A stretch of DNA of 64,000 bases from Amyelois transitella (GCF_032362555.1 NC_083516.1:5977001-6041000), one strand, 5' to 3'; positions 1-12,117 are shown, counted from the first letter of the stretch. A program made the numbers and translations. The notes: generated by a model from the sequence alone, not told the origin.

Positions 1-242
1 TGGTGGGTATGTTCGCGGGCGCGCTGGGCGTGCCGCTGGGCGCGGCGCTGGCGCAGCGCCTGCGGCCGCGCTGGCAGGACTCCGACCCGCTGGTGTGCGG
101 GTTCGCGCTGCTGGCCTCGTCGCCCCTCGTCTACCTCGGCCTCATCACCGTGGACGCGCACGTCGCGCTCACCTACGTTCTCATATTCCTCGGGATGGTC
201 ACCCTCAACCTCACCTGGTCGATCGTCGCCGACATTGTTCTG
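1..242 (+). other. spin: spinster alternative exon, version A (5' end outside window)
   Basis: The frame reads [20 protein letters not shown], then ...[14 protein letters not shown]..., a membrane segment, and ends [12 protein letters not shown] before a GTGAGA donor at 243. It encodes two to three membrane helices plus the cytosolic loop of the MFS fold and ends in phase 0. It is clearly homologous, residue for residue, to the exon at 867-1146, which supports an exon duplication used alternatively. Confidence 0.85.
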
Positions 243-3050
243 GTGAGAGCATTTCTGACACGATGGGATTATGCTTGCATGTACGAGGGTCAATCAGTTA
301 AATTTTTAAGGTTATTATGGTTATTATTGCACGAGCATGATCCGGACGCGTTCCGATGCAAGCATAAACTCTGAACAGAAATCGATCACCGGCTCGAATA
401 CAGCGATACTCCAGTGAGACAACGACAAAATAAATGTGTTAATGCACGATCATGTGTTTAGGAAATCATAATTATTGTGACATCCCATTGTGGTGCTACT
501 TACTTATTTATATAGAATGCCGCTTTTTATAATCAATATGTTACAGTTTTTTTTAATTACAATATTATATCAAAAATGTTGTAACCTATCATATAAACAC
601 AGCATGATAACGATCATCAACGCGCATAACAATATCTACTGGGGAAAACAGGTGCTTGACCACAGCGAGCGCTGCTTCGCGACGTCATTTGAACTTTTTA
701 TGAATAATTACTATACGAAAAACTTGCCTTGATTTTGAGACCAAGCTCACCTTTAAAAAAAAACATCAGCGCGCGTTCGCTGGGTGAAGCGCTCATCTTG
801 CTCCAATCACCCCATCTCGTAATAACGAGCACCGTTCCCGTGCCGTCCTGCCGGCCCGTTGCTAAGACCTGATGTTGCACGAAGGTTGTCGCTAATGTTC
901 GGCGTGGTGACGATGGTGGCGGGGCTGCTGGGCGTGCCGCTGGGCGCGTGGCTGGGCACGGCGCTCGTCAAGCGGTTCCCGCGCGCGCACCCCGTCATCT
1001 GCGGCGCCGGCCTGCTCGTCTCGGCTCCAGCGCTCACGCTCGCCTTGCTCCTTTGCGAAGGCTACTTCTATCTACCGTTCGTCCTAGTCTTCATTGGCCA
1101 ACTCTCTCTGAATCTCAACTGGGCAATAGTGGCCGATATGTCGATGGTAAGGAATCCCTTCCCCGGCGTTCCCGGTGCGAGCTCGACTCTCATTCGTCTT
1201 GTCGAATATGAGGATCGACCGCGGCCGAGAACGAAGAAGATGGAAGTTTTTTTCTATTATAATTGGCTGTTGGAGTGGTTAGTTTTAGTAGGTTTGGTGC
1301 ATGTGCATGAATTAAATACTAGTATTTATTATTATTATTTATTTGCTAATATAACTGCTTGTAGAGAAAACCAGATTTGAATTCAGTCACTCATTAGCCA
1401 GACATTGGATCACTATTGCCTAGTTCAGACTAGGAAACTTGTAAAAACACATTGTCGTTATCTCATTGGATTTGATATCGCGATATATTCAAGTGGGTGA
1501 ACTGATTTCATTTCTTTAATAGTAGCGACATCTTTTAGAATACTAAGGAATCACAAAGAATGATATCCTTCCGCATGCGGTAGTAGTTCATACATATTTT
1601 CGTAGATGGCAATAGTGCGCAATAAAACCGCGCGAAATTCAAATGCAACTTATTTCTGTAAGTTTACAAGACTGTTTACTTGCTTTATTATTTCTTTAAA
1701 TAAAGTAGACAGTAGCTAGAAAGATTAATTATAAAAAATAATACATACTCAAAAGTAGATTTAACAAGATGTATTTATTAAAATTAGCTTATTTCATTAT
1801 AAATAATATATTTTCTGTCTTAAGCTTTTACATTCTTAATATCTAGATGCAGGTAAAATATTTTTGACATGGCTGTCTACGGATTGATGCTGCATTAATG
1901 TGATTATTAAATGTGAATTATTAAAATTAAACACAATTTTATATTATTTTTCAGTATGTTGTGATACCGCCTCGGCGATCTACTGCGGAAGCATTCCAGA
2001 TTTTAATATCGCACATGTTCGGTGACGCTGGTAGCCCATATTTGGTTGGGGTGGTAAGTTTATCCTCTTTATTTCTTTTAGATTATTTATTTAAATTATC
2101 GTAATGCAGCCAATCTCCTATAAAAATAGTATGTAGGGTATCTTCTACAATAGTAGTACACGGGCTAGACTAGACAGTAGTACGGGCTGCGGAGCCACCA
2201 CTGTCGTTCTAGTACCTACAAAGTAATTATGGTCTTTACAAAATATTAATGTAAATACATATTTTTTATTCATATTACAGATATCCGAAAGCCTTAAGAG
2301 ATCGTTGTCGACAAATCCTTCGGAGCAGCCGTCCCAATTCGTGCAGTTCCGCTCCCTGCAGTACGCACTGTTCGTTACGTGCTTCGTTGAGGTCATCGGC
2401 GGTGTATTCTTCCTCCTCACAGCTATGTACATCGTCAAAGACAAACAGAAAGTGGATAGAGCTATTGCCGGTAAGTAAGAAAATGTTTTGATGTTGCTTT
2501 TGGTTTCTTGTGTTATGCTTTAGTTAATAATGCTTTAAGACTGCTACGAATGTTGTGTCTTTGTTTAGATATTTACTATTATTATATTTGTTTGTAAGTT
2601 TTTTTTTTTTCTGAATGTTATAACGTCTAATAGTTTAACCTACAAGTAGCTTTTAGACTGTTAGTAGTACTTATTTGTGTCTTTTATTTTAAATGTTTTT
2701 TCTTCTTTATTTAGTCATATATTTAACACACAAGTAGTTATTGTTCAATCTAACAGTTGTCTGAAGTTGTTTTTGTGAAAATACTTTTCACATTGTTTCA
2801 GTTTCATCAAAAATTATGTAAAGTAGGTGAGTTGCACGTTAAAATAAGGCTTACTGTGCACGCCTGTTGCTAGGTTCCACAAATATTGATGTCGTCTAAC
2901 TAACAATAAAGGGGAAAATATATAACACATGTAATAAGTGGCATTGCATAGCCAGTTAAGTGACTTTTTATTCTTTTTTCAGAGGCCGACGGACAAAGCA
3001 GAGAACCAACGCACAGAGCAGCCCATGAAGCGCCTGCAAGTGAAGATTAA
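1..3050 (+). CDS. spin: Protein spinster (lysosomal MFS transporter), 3' part
   Basis: This is the C-terminal part of spinster/SPNS, a multi-pass major facilitator protein of late endosomes and lysosomes; the 5' exons lie before the window. Exons seen are 1-242 (alternative version A) or 867-1146 (version B), then 1955-2053, 2281-2470 and 2983-3050, with the TAA stop at 3048-3050. Donors are GTGAGA, GTAAGG, GTAAGT and GTAAGT; acceptors are TTTTTCAG, ATTACAG and TTTTTTCAG. Recognition rests on the SPNS signature WAIVAD...[16 protein letters not shown], then [15 protein letters not shown] and a final membrane segment around [19 protein letters not shown]. The tail is short and hydrophilic ([17 protein letters not shown]...). 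Version A joined to the rest leaves one open frame of 199 codons including the stop. In flies spinster acts in lysosome reformation, synaptic growth and programmed cell death. The identification is secure. The acceptor of version B, at 867, is the least certain boundary. Confidence 0.95.
867..1146 (+). other. spin: spinster alternative exon, version B
   Basis: This 280-nt exon reads [20 protein letters not shown], then [17 protein letters not shown], then [12 protein letters not shown], and ends with a GTAAGG donor. It covers the same protein segment as version A. The chosen acceptor follows a pyrimidine-rich CCGTCCTGCCGGCCCGTTGCTAAG. A weaker acceptor about a dozen bases further on (GCACGAAG) would also keep the frame. 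The exon begins in phase 2 and ends in phase 0. It therefore cannot follow version A, which ends in phase 0, without losing the frame: that junction reads ACC TGA, an immediate stop. Confidence 0.8.
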
Positions 3051-3900
3051 CTCTCCACGTGGTCTACGAGAGGACCGCATCTACCTTCACAAAGAGAGTC
3101 CACAGTCAAATCAAATTACGTTTTTAGATACGCTCTTTGAATATTCTCTAAATGCCATTTTGTCACGGTAAAATATTCGTCAAGAAAGATACCTGTGTCT
3201 GCATATTTAATGTTACATCTTAAATAGAGCTGCTGCGCTTATGCATTTTGAAGTAATTTAATGTAATTTGATTGTGACGCAAAGTAGAAAGACTGATACT
3301 TAATGCATAGCTAGGGTACGAAAGGAGAACGGGTTATGAGAGCGAATCATTGCATAGCTTAAACTATTGTATGTTTGGATTAGGAATTAGACATCACAGT
3401 ACATATTGGTACGAATTTCAAATTATCATGTGCCTAAATAATTGATAGCTGAAAAAGTATTAACTTTCATTAAAATTCTAGGCATTGAGTAGTCTTCGAT
3501 TTGGTGAATATTTTGTTTAACTTTTATATTATTTCAATTATGATAATAGCAGAAAATTAAAGATATTTGATGGAAATTAAATAAGTACCGAATGATATTC
3601 AAGCAGTTTAACAAATACGCGTATTGTTGCAAATAAAAAGTTCCTATAAATTATTTTAAAGCAAACAACTAATTTTATGCTTAAACATTAATAAAAAATA
3701 AATGTTTATCCTCATATGTTTGGCAACTTAGTATGTTAGTAATTAAAATTCGACTGTTTAGTTCACTAAGATACTTGTTTAATGTTTTATTTCGATTTGG
3801 TATTGATTAAAATTTCGATTATATAATTACTACTAATACCACATAAGTTAAACTGTATTGAATATGCAAGACTGAACTGATTCAATGATTAAATAAATAG
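3051..3900 (+). other. spin: spinster 3'UTR region
   Basis: AT-rich sequence after the spinster stop without coding potential. AATAAA polyadenylation hexamers occur at 3632-3637, 3690-3695 and 3892-3897. Which one is used cannot be told by eye. The last lies about 100 bp from the nearest hexamers of the opposing Chk2 transcript. Confidence 0.5.
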
Positions 3901-3972
3901 CTCCCTAATAGAATAATTGTTTTTGTAAATACCATGTATAGATTATATGAAGGAATTGAAAGGAAAATATAA

Positions 3973-3999
3973 TTTATTTTTAACAATTGAATTTTTATT
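3973..3999 (-). terminator. Candidate Chk2 polyadenylation signals
   Basis: Read on the minus strand, AATAAA hexamers occur at 3999-3994 and 3978-3973, about 700 bp downstream of the Chk2 stop codon at 4694-4692. They face the spinster hexamer at 3892-3897, so the two convergent genes may end within about 100 bp of each other or overlap. Use of these sites is inferred. Confidence 0.4.
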
Positions 4000-4691
4000 T
4001 TAAACAATTCTTATTTTCATTAAAATAGCATACCTGGGAGCACGCCAAATGAAACATGATGGCACGTCAATTTTTCACATGAATGTTCCACGCAATCACA
4101 CTTACGATTGAGTATTGTACTCTAATGTCAACACAAGACATTTGTTTTAAGTTCGACATAAGTCATCAACCATTAACATCACAATAATAAATCAACTTGT
4201 AACATTAATTGACCAGTAGAATAATCACAATATACTAGGAATAAAAACAATTCTCTTACATGTAATTAAAATTAATAATTAAGTAATTCGAGGTACATAT
4301 TGAGGTACAATTGTATTAAAAATTAAAAACTTATCTACAGAATCTATCTGAAGATAAATTCTTAAGTAGATTCTATAATTACTTAGCATACTTATTACTG
4401 CTAAGACAATACTGGAGGTGGGCAAATAAAATAAAAAATAAAAAAATAACGTGTTATCTAGCGAATTCTAAAATAAGCTTAAACAGGGTTAACAACAATA
4501 ACAATACTGCAGGTGAGAAAATAAATTTGAAAATGGAAATTATCATAAGCAGACACCACAGTTGAGATTACCAAGTCAAAGAGATAGGTCTACCTTTCTG
4601 GTTCTTCTAAAATCATAGTATCTGTTTATGCCAAAGTTCACAAAAAAAATTGATATTATAGTAATAATAATATTTAGCCAATCTAAGCAAA

Positions 4692-7600
4692 TCAGTCTTC
4701 AGAACAATAGCTATTCGTCGAGCTCGTATCATTAGCAACTCTCATTTTTTTGGGGATAGGTTCGGCAGAGTTGAAACTGTCGCTCATCGCCCTTTTGGCC
4801 GCGGCCGTCAACCTTATCACAGTGACATTTTCTGCTGAATTTTCTTTCTCGTCAGAAACCGACGAAATCAACTCGTAACTTTTAGTGTCAGATCTATGTG
4901 AAATTAATTTTTCCACACTAATAGTAATTTCGTTATCCTGTAAAAGTAAATAACAATTGTTACTCGTAAATGTACAAGTTTATGTGTATGTTTAACAAAT
5001 TGCGTGCACACGGCATTGAGAATATAACCTCTTACGTTATTTACCTGACTTATAGACTCTTGAAACATGTTCATAGGCAGATTTCCTTCCTAATGACGAT
5101 GCAACCGGGATAAACTCCAGAAAGATGATTTGAAATAAAAAATAAGACTAATCTTACCTCCATCCACGGATGGTTGAGTATCTGATCTAATGTCAAGCGT
5201 CTCTCAGCCTGAACAGTAAGCATGCCGCGCATGAGCAGTTTGGCCTGCAAACTGACGCCTTTCCAGTGCGCTTGAGAGAAACGGTACCTTCCATTCATTA
5301 TTTGATCTTTCAGTGACATGTCTTTATATTCTGATGAGAACGGCAAATAGCCAACAAGACTGAAAGAAAACCAAATATAATAGGTATATAAAATTTATAA
5401 AAGAAAATTTTATTAAATAAAAAAGATGGTATATTATTACAATTTAAAGCAAAAATATTTTAGAATGAAAATAACATATTGATTGATTGCTTTCAAACAT
5501 TCCAATTTATTGCAGGTGGTATATTAATAAAAACTGATTAATCAAATATTAAACTGACGAGACAGACACGTTAAAATAATGCATACTATCTTACATGATA
5601 TACTGGTAAATAAATTCCTCATAGAAACCATACTAACCAAACAAAGAATATGACACCCAAGCTCCAGACATCAACCTGTGACCCATAGCATCTCTGTCCG
5701 TTCGCCCGCAGTACTTCAGGTGCCAGATAAAGTGGCGTTCCACACATTGTCTTCATGAAACTGTCTTCACCTACAAACTTGCTCAGTCCAAAATCAGTAA
5801 TCTTGACTAGTGTCTTCTCGTCCTTACTCTCCAATAGAACATTCTCAGGCTGGGAAAAGAAATGGTTTTTTGTTTTATTCTTTATGAGTTCTGTATGGGT
5901 TTACTTTGTACCACAATAATAATTGAATTTAAAATTATATCTTTTTTTTTTTAAATTGTTAAATTAAAACTAATAACAAGGTCCTAAATGTTTGATAGTT
6001 GTCGGATTTTTTCACATGCGGCATCTGTAAGTTAAACTACATATAATCAATCTATATTCCTTGCTGGGTAGACAAAGACGACTGTCTTGAAAAGACTGGA
6101 AGGCCATGTCTTTAAATTTTATAAAATATTAAGTTTTGTATATTTTTCACAAATATAGGAAACTTCATATAGGCAAAACCTAGGCAGAAGTTACTGTTTA
6201 TTTAATTAAACAAAACCTCTTGATTCTTCAATTTCATGGTCTCTTAAACCTTGAGTGAACTTTATTTTTGTAGGTTGTATTTGCGCTTTCGTGTTTCCTG
6301 CAATCATTTAATAATAAAATATTTCAAGACCTTAAATTATAAAATAATTACCTTAAGGTCTCTGTGAGTGATGCCTTGAGAATGAAGGTACTTGACTGCC
6401 AGTATCATTTGCCTGAAGTAGAACCGAGTAAGCTGCTCCGTGAGCCGACCCTGTTTGGTTATTCTGTCGAACAACTCTCCACCCTGCATGAGTTCCAGCA
6501 CAATGTACACAGCATCGCGAGCGTCGAACACTTCTTCTGTCGATATTATACAGGGCTAGAAAGAAGGGAAAATTACATATACTGTAAAAAATAAACACAT
6601 AATAATGGCTAACAAGGTACATGGTTTCATAGTTCAGGCTTCTAAGGCTCTAATGGTTCATAGAAGTATATATGGAGAATAGGCTGCAGTGTAGTTTGTT
6701 TCACTTGATAACTTGAAATCAAAAACAATGTGAAGGTACTACATATTAAATTTTATAGTAATGTAAATGTAATACTTACATGCCTCAAAGCTTTCATAAT
6801 GTTGATTTCATTCATTATTTTCTCTGGGTCTGTCAAATGGTTGATTTGTCCATTTGTAAGCCTGCTCTTTTTAATCATTTTCATGGCATGTTTTGAACAT
6901 TTTTTCTGAAATTGATAAAGAATTATATAAAGAAGTCTTGAAATTCTATGGTACAAGTCTGAATCAGTTCCTGAAATATATTCTGATAATTAACTTTTTG
7001 ATCTAAGAACACAAAGTTCCAACTCATAATTCTCATACTTAGTAATTAAAATGAATTTCTTAAGTTAATGCATTTTTGCTCATTTTTACAAAAAAATACT
7101 CACTTTATCATAAACTAATTTAACAATTCCACAAGCACCTTGACCCAGTGTCCTTGATATGTAGTATTTCTGTGAGATTTCTTTGGGTACCTGGTCTTGT
7201 TCATTTTTAAGTAAATCTTTGAAAACAAAAACTAAAAAAAATAATAAATAGTTCATAAAATTTATATTAGACTTCTACTAGTTTGTAATTTTTCTTGCTA
7301 TTAAAAAACTGTTAACTTTGCGAGTTAAAAACAAAACAAAAAAAAGCAAGTAATATAATAAGGTAACTTTAGACATCATAAAAAATATAAGAAGCATTTA
7401 GGTAGGTACCTAATGAGACTATCAAAGACAAATATTACACAAGAAATTTTAATATGAAACTTACTCTTCATTAGAGCATGTGTAACAGAAATTACATCAT
7501 TGTCATCCAGCACTCTACTATTTCCTTTTCCAATTTTTTCTCCATTAACAAAAGTACCATTGTAGGATAGGTCTGTTATGATAGCTGGATTAAGGGGCTC

Positions 7601-8481
7601 TCTGTGAATTAAAAGTTGAATTTTAATTCGCAGAGTTTTTGATCCTGGTTATAGATGATTCATAAATATTTCAATATATTAAAATAACAGTTTATATTTT
7701 GATTAAAAATGCTTCAATGTGGTATTTGGCATTCTGGAATAGGACCTGAATGTTATTATCTACTGCTTGATTGTAGAAGGCAGGCTTTTCCTTGGGGAAG
7801 ACTTTGACAAATGTGAAGATGAAGAATGAAGATGATGAACACATTGTTTCTTTTTCTTCCTATATAAAATTTCTCGGGGACAATCCAAATATAAAGCATG
7901 GAATACTTTCTCTCATACATAATTAGTCATCATAATATAATCTTTTATATTTTGGTAATTAAAAGGCTTAAGTATAAGAACTTACGATAGATCCCTTGTG
8001 ATAATAAAATGTTGTTTGCTAACATTTTTAATTATGTTTTCACTTACAAGCTCTCTTCTCATTACATATGTGCATTTCAGTGATCTCCCCAGTGTAAATT
8101 CTGCTTGTATAAGATCTGTAAAGTTTTTAAATGGTTTAAGGATTTATTCTGAAGGTAGATTTCTAACTAGCTAGGTGGGTACCATGTTAGCACTTTAGAA
8201 AGAAAAAGACTGACAAGGAACGGCATAGTCGGCGTCGGCAATAACAAATAAATCTTTCAACCCAGTACAATATTAATAAACACAGTACCTTCGTACTTAC
8301 CATAATATTCAGCGTTGTGTTTTTTCCAACAATATTGTCCTTTGACCGACGTTTTAGTAGGATAAAGTCTTCCCCAAATATTAGGTATGAAAGATGGTGT
8401 ATTGTGTTGGCTCCAATCTATTTGCGAGTTTTGGGTTTGAGTTTGTGTATTTTCACAATCTGTGAGTATATCATCACCCAT
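4692..8481 (-). CDS. lok: Checkpoint kinase 2 (loki), FHA-domain Ser/Thr kinase
   Basis: Nine coding exons on the minus strand: 8481-8301, 8115-7986, 7601-7465, 7231-7104, 6905-6780, 6555-6352, 5849-5638, 5359-5158 and 4937-4692. They total 1566 nt, or 521 aa plus stop, close to human CHK2 (543). All junctions are GT/AG and keep the frame. The N terminus holds an S/T-Q cluster ([14 protein letters not shown], residues about 12-25), the ATM/ATR target region. An FHA domain follows (FTLGRS, then [11 protein letters not shown], then [15 protein letters not shown]). The kinase domain shows the glycine loop LGQGACGIV, the lysine in [25 protein letters not shown], the activation loop [14 protein letters not shown], and HPWME near the end. 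The C-terminal tail contains PIPKKMRV, a possible basic nuclear-localisation stretch. It transduces the DNA double-strand-break checkpoint and p53 signalling in the nucleus. The start was chosen because ACTATGG is a good context and the S/T-Q cluster follows at once. Introns are short. Confidence 0.97.
6055..6113 (-). repeat. Fragment of interspersed repeat family A in Chk2 intron 6
   Basis: The + strand reads CCTTGCTGGGTAGACAAAGACG...CTTGAAAAGACTGGAAGGCC. This is a diverged, truncated copy of the 3' half of the 260-270 bp element described at 33756-34029, inside the intron between Chk2 exons 6 and 7. Only the tail-proximal part remains, as expected for 5'-truncated retrotransposition. Confidence 0.6.
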
Positions 8482-8720
8482 AGTGACTTTCTCTATGAAG
8501 ATATTTTGTTAAACAAATGGACTTTATTTTAACAACACTTTAAAACATCTCAAGTTCTCACTTTTTAAGCGGCATCGCAATCAGCTATCACATGAAAACA
8601 GCAAGGTAATTTCAAGTTTCAAGAAAAAGAACCAACGGAATCGACTTCACAAAGTTATTGACAATACTGACAACCGATGTCAACTGTCAATCAACTAACA
8701 ATAACAAGAGTCAGTCAGGT
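8482..8720 (-). promoter_or_regulatory. Chk2 5'UTR and upstream region
   Basis: AT-rich sequence directly upstream of the Chk2 start. No TATA box in a convincing position is visible, as is usual for housekeeping genes. A two-codon upstream ORF (ATG TTT TAA, ATG at 8547-8545) would lie in the leader if transcription starts further upstream. Confidence 0.3.
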
Positions 8721-8799
8721 TAGCCAACCAACGCAAGAAAATTAAAAAATGTTGCCGGGAATCGAATTTGTGTCCTCCTATGTGAAAATTCTCCTCCGA

Positions 8800-9120
8800 T
8801 GGTTGGTTTGTTGCGCAGAAAGGTTCAGGTTAGAATCCCACCTCGGCCATGTACCAATGACTATTTTCGAAAGTTATATACATAAGTTTGAATACTAACG
8901 GATACTCTTACGGAGAGAGAAACATCGTGAGGAAAACTGCACACTCAGGTAACTGGATGCGTAACCATGATCAATCCAATACATCTTAGGTTTACTAAAA
9001 AAAGGCTGGCAAAGGTTGCGGAGGTCAGATAGGAGTGGCTTCGTGTAAAAATTGGACTCGTCCAATCCAGAATGATGAGAATGCAACCGGGACTAAAAGC
9101 CAAGAGGAAGAAGGCTGTTA
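8800..9120 (+). repeat. tRNA-related SINE, 'box B' family
   Basis: Begins with GGTTAGAATCCCACCTCGGCCA, which fits a pol III box B. It continues CATGTACCAATGACTATTTTCGAAAG, then GGTTGCGGAGGTCAGATAGGAG...GGCTTCGTGTAAAAATTGGACTCG, and ends AGAGGAAGAAGG. The same order of blocks recurs, in the opposite orientation, at 28090-28370, 55330-55660 and 61755-62098, with partial copies at 46790-46910, 59030-59085 and 62395-62625. Classification as a SINE is inferred from box B and copy number. Confidence 0.6.
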
Positions 9121-9249
9121 GCCACCAGTGATGATTTCGCGCGCACCGAAATTATAGTCACCTAGTGACCATCTTTTATGGGAAAATGATTTTGGCCAAA
9201 AATATGGGAAAAATTATATGGGACTTTCAGACAACCCAGCTAAATTAAT

Positions 9250-9835
9250 GTTTTACGCCCATATACATAGGTACATCATATTTAAATTTCAACGAAATCG
9301 TTAGAGCAATTTTCGAGAATGGAAACACCGGACAATAACGAGAACAATAGGATGCGAAACGAAACATAAATAGTATTTTTTTACGTCCACATTTACGTAA
9401 ATTGATGAACTTATCGAACTCACGCCTAAAATAATAAGTAAACACTAACCAAATGATTTGTGCGCTCTGAGTAGTTGTATAAGTGATGTGTTCCTACTCT
9501 TTCCTCTCCGCCATTGATCGCTACGGAGCAATCGGTTGCTTGTGCGTCTTTGTTAAGTTTTTTATGATGCTACTGTTTTGAAACTGTAAAAATAGCTTTA
9601 TTTATTTTGACCCATATTAAACGACATAAAAACTGCCACTTTCAACATAGATCAATCAGAGAGTTCAGTGTTATTTGCCGTATCTTAAAGAAGCGTAAAA
9701 TTAGTTCGTCTGTTTCGTCGTCGATTGGTTGAACCGTTTAGAATCTTACGAATGGATATCCGGAAGTTTTATAAATTTACTATGAGAGGTGGCACATTGA
9801 CAAATATTGCTCGTTTAATATATAGATAGTGTGTA
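9250..9835 (+). repeat. Degenerate LINE 3'-tail sequence
   Basis: Contains AAATTTCAACGAAATCGTTAGAGCAATTTTCGAGAATGGAAACACC and, further on, ACAAATATTGCTCGTTTAATATATAGATAG. Both motifs recur together at 58600-58840, which marks a shared non-LTR retrotransposon tail. The middle of the interval is not recognisably part of it, so the limits are loose. Confidence 0.4.
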
Positions 9836-9984
9836 AAGAGTATAGGATAAAGGGCACTATACTATATATTTAAGGTACTTTTGTTTTGGCAAAGAAAACG
9901 TGTTCTGAGCAAGGTTTACTGGCCTATCTTGTTTCAAATTATGGTTCTACAGTCTTAACCCAGGCCAATCAATAAAGGTTTTTG

Positions 9985-10075
9985 TCTCATGGCATGGCCG
10001 TTATCAAACTCTGGGAACTTACGACTCCAGAGGCAAGTACTATACCACTGCGCCACAGAGGTCGTCTGGTTTAAT
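9985..10075 (-). repeat. Degenerate tRNA-derived SINE head
   Basis: Minus strand reads ACCTCTGTGGCGCAGTGGTATAGTACTTGCC, an obvious tRNA 5' half with box A (TGGCGCAGTGG), but the 3' half lacks a clean box B and the acceptor ends do not pair. It is a SINE relic, not a functional tRNA gene. It is related to the better-preserved copy near 12,050. Confidence 0.55.
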
Positions 10076-10509
10076 AAATTACGTACTGGTATATCACACG
10101 TAATTTTTTAAATATGTAATAAAGTCTGCACTTCGGTTACCAATCAGCCACGCACGTGATCTAGCTAGGATCATGTTCATTAAAAGTTAGGAATGTTTGA
10201 AGTTGAAAATCCACGTAGTTACCAATATTTTATGTAAAAAATTACGTATTGCTTGCTAGGTATTATTTATGCTTCATATACCTTGCTTCATATAAAAGGG
10301 TAGGAAAAGGTTTCGACAAACAACCACTGGTAGACTACGTAAAGGTTTTTACTCACCAAAATTTAATACAATAGCTAAGTACCTATAAATACCAAAAGTT
10401 AAGATACGTGAGAACTGCGCTTACATACATAGTTAGCTCTTTAGTATCAACTTCTAGATATGGTGTCTACCTATGTATGAGGGAGGAATTCAAATACTCT
10501 AAGTACTTA

Positions 10510-10774
10510 CATACATACATACATACATATGGTCACGTCTATATCCCTTGCAGGGTAGACAGAGCCAACAGTCTTGAAAAGACTGAATGGCCACGTTCAG
10601 CTATTTGGCTTAATGATAGAATTGAGATTCAACTAGTGACAGGTTGCTAGCCCATCGCCTAAAAAAGAATCCCAACTTTGTCAGCCTATCCCTTAGTCGC
10701 CTTTTACGACATCCATGGGAAAGAGATGGAGTGATCCTATTCTTTTTTGTATTGGTGCCGGGAACCACACGGCA
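10510..10774 (-). repeat. Family A retroposon, full copy with target-site duplication
   Basis: The element runs, on the minus strand, from TGCCGTGTGGTTCCCGGCACC to GACGTGACCATATG followed by a (TATG)n tail; on the + strand the tail appears as CATACATACATACATAC. It is flanked by an exact 11-bp duplication CTAAGTACTTA at 10499-10509 and 10775-10785. The duplication and terminal microsatellite show target-primed retrotransposition. No long ORF is present. Confidence 0.85.
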
Positions 10775-11861
10775 CTAAGTACTTATCCTTCATTCATTCA
10801 TGAAATCACATCTATATCTCTTGCGGGGTAGACAGAGCCAGCTGTCACTTATCCTTTCTTAAACATAATAAAAAAAAAAACAAATAGTCTCTCGATCCGT
10901 GAAAGAAGAAAATTTGGTTTCCCGCCGAAGAATAAGAATACAAAACCAAGCCTTAAACAATGTAATTTTAGTTCTCATACGTACCTAGTAACACTTAGGG
11001 GTAACGTTTTAGGGAAATTTTGGGAAATATTTTTAAATACCCGATTGTAAGAAAAGCAAATCAATACTATACTTTGCAAGAAAATTTGACAGGCAGGATA
11101 TAAAGGCATTTTAAAAACAAACTTTTTTAATAATATCGATGATGACGTTAAGTTTAGAAAATTACCCATAAATTTTGTACCTTACATTACTTAGTAGGTA
11201 ACTCATACAAAAACGCAAGTCACTTTTTCTGAAAGTGCCTTTACGAGTACATACGTAGCTACATACTTTTATAACATAGGTATCCATATTATTAAAATAA
11301 GTATACAATGTTTGTATGTCCAGTCTATTAAATAAAACTTGTAATTGTTTTGTAATTTGATTTTTCTAAAGGTTGACTGGTAGATAATGCTATTATTATT
11401 CAACTGTTGTAGCTTTAAGGCACAGTTATGTTTTAAATACATAAATAAGAACCTATAGCTTTAAGCCGTAGCCTTGCCCTCTTTAACTGGATTTTCCTAA
11501 TTATGCCGTGTCCGTTGGAATTTCTAGAAAAAATAGCCGATGTTAGCCCTGAAGGTTGTCTTTGTCTTTGCCAAATATCCTTTAAATCTATCTATAAGTA
11601 AACCACTACTTACAATAAGGTATTTAGGTATCAATCTGTTAATGCAAAAAATATGTCCTAACATAACTAACCTCTTTAGCTATCTGATTACACGTGTAGA
11701 GAAAAATGTTTGGTTTATTATCATCAACTAGCCTTGTTAGCTTCATTACGTTGTTGCTTATATCATTACGTCCCATCGAGAAAATCACCCAGTTATTTAT
11801 CATTGATTCAAATCGAATCGGATACAAGCATATTGAAGGACTTTCCAAACCAATAGCATAA

Positions 11862-12117
11862 AATATATATATATATATATATATATATACGGGACAAATT
11901 ACACTGATTGAGTTAGCCTCGAAGTAAGTTCGAAACTTGTGTTACGAGATACTAACTCAACGATACTATATTTTATAATAAATACTTATATAGATAAACA
12001 TCCAAGACCCAGGACAATCAGAAAAAGTTCTTTTCTCATCATGCCTTGACCGGGATTCGAACCCGGGACCTCCGGTGTCACAGACAAGCGTACTACCGCT
12101 GAGCCACAGAGGCCGTC
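11862..12117 (-). repeat. tRNA-derived SINE with (AT)n tail
   Basis: On the minus strand the head reads GGCCTCTGTGGCTCAGCGG, a tRNA-like 5' half with box A, and then GGGTTCGAATCCCGGTC, a perfect box B. The body runs through AGAAAAGAACTTTTTCTGATTG and ACGAGATACTAACTCAACG in + orientation to an (AT)n tract at about 11862-11888. The 5' GCCTCTG does not pair fully with the 3' end, so it is a SINE and not a tRNA gene. A second copy of the body lies at 36740-36875. Confidence 0.75.

Noticed and set aside
10291-10300. TATAAAAGGG as a promoter
   Set aside because: No initiator at the right distance and no exon or ORF downstream; flanked by repeats.
12040-12117. tRNA gene on the minus strand
   Set aside because: Box A and box B are excellent, but the acceptor ends pair poorly and the sequence continues into a SINE body and (AT)n tail with another copy elsewhere. 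It is a SINE head.
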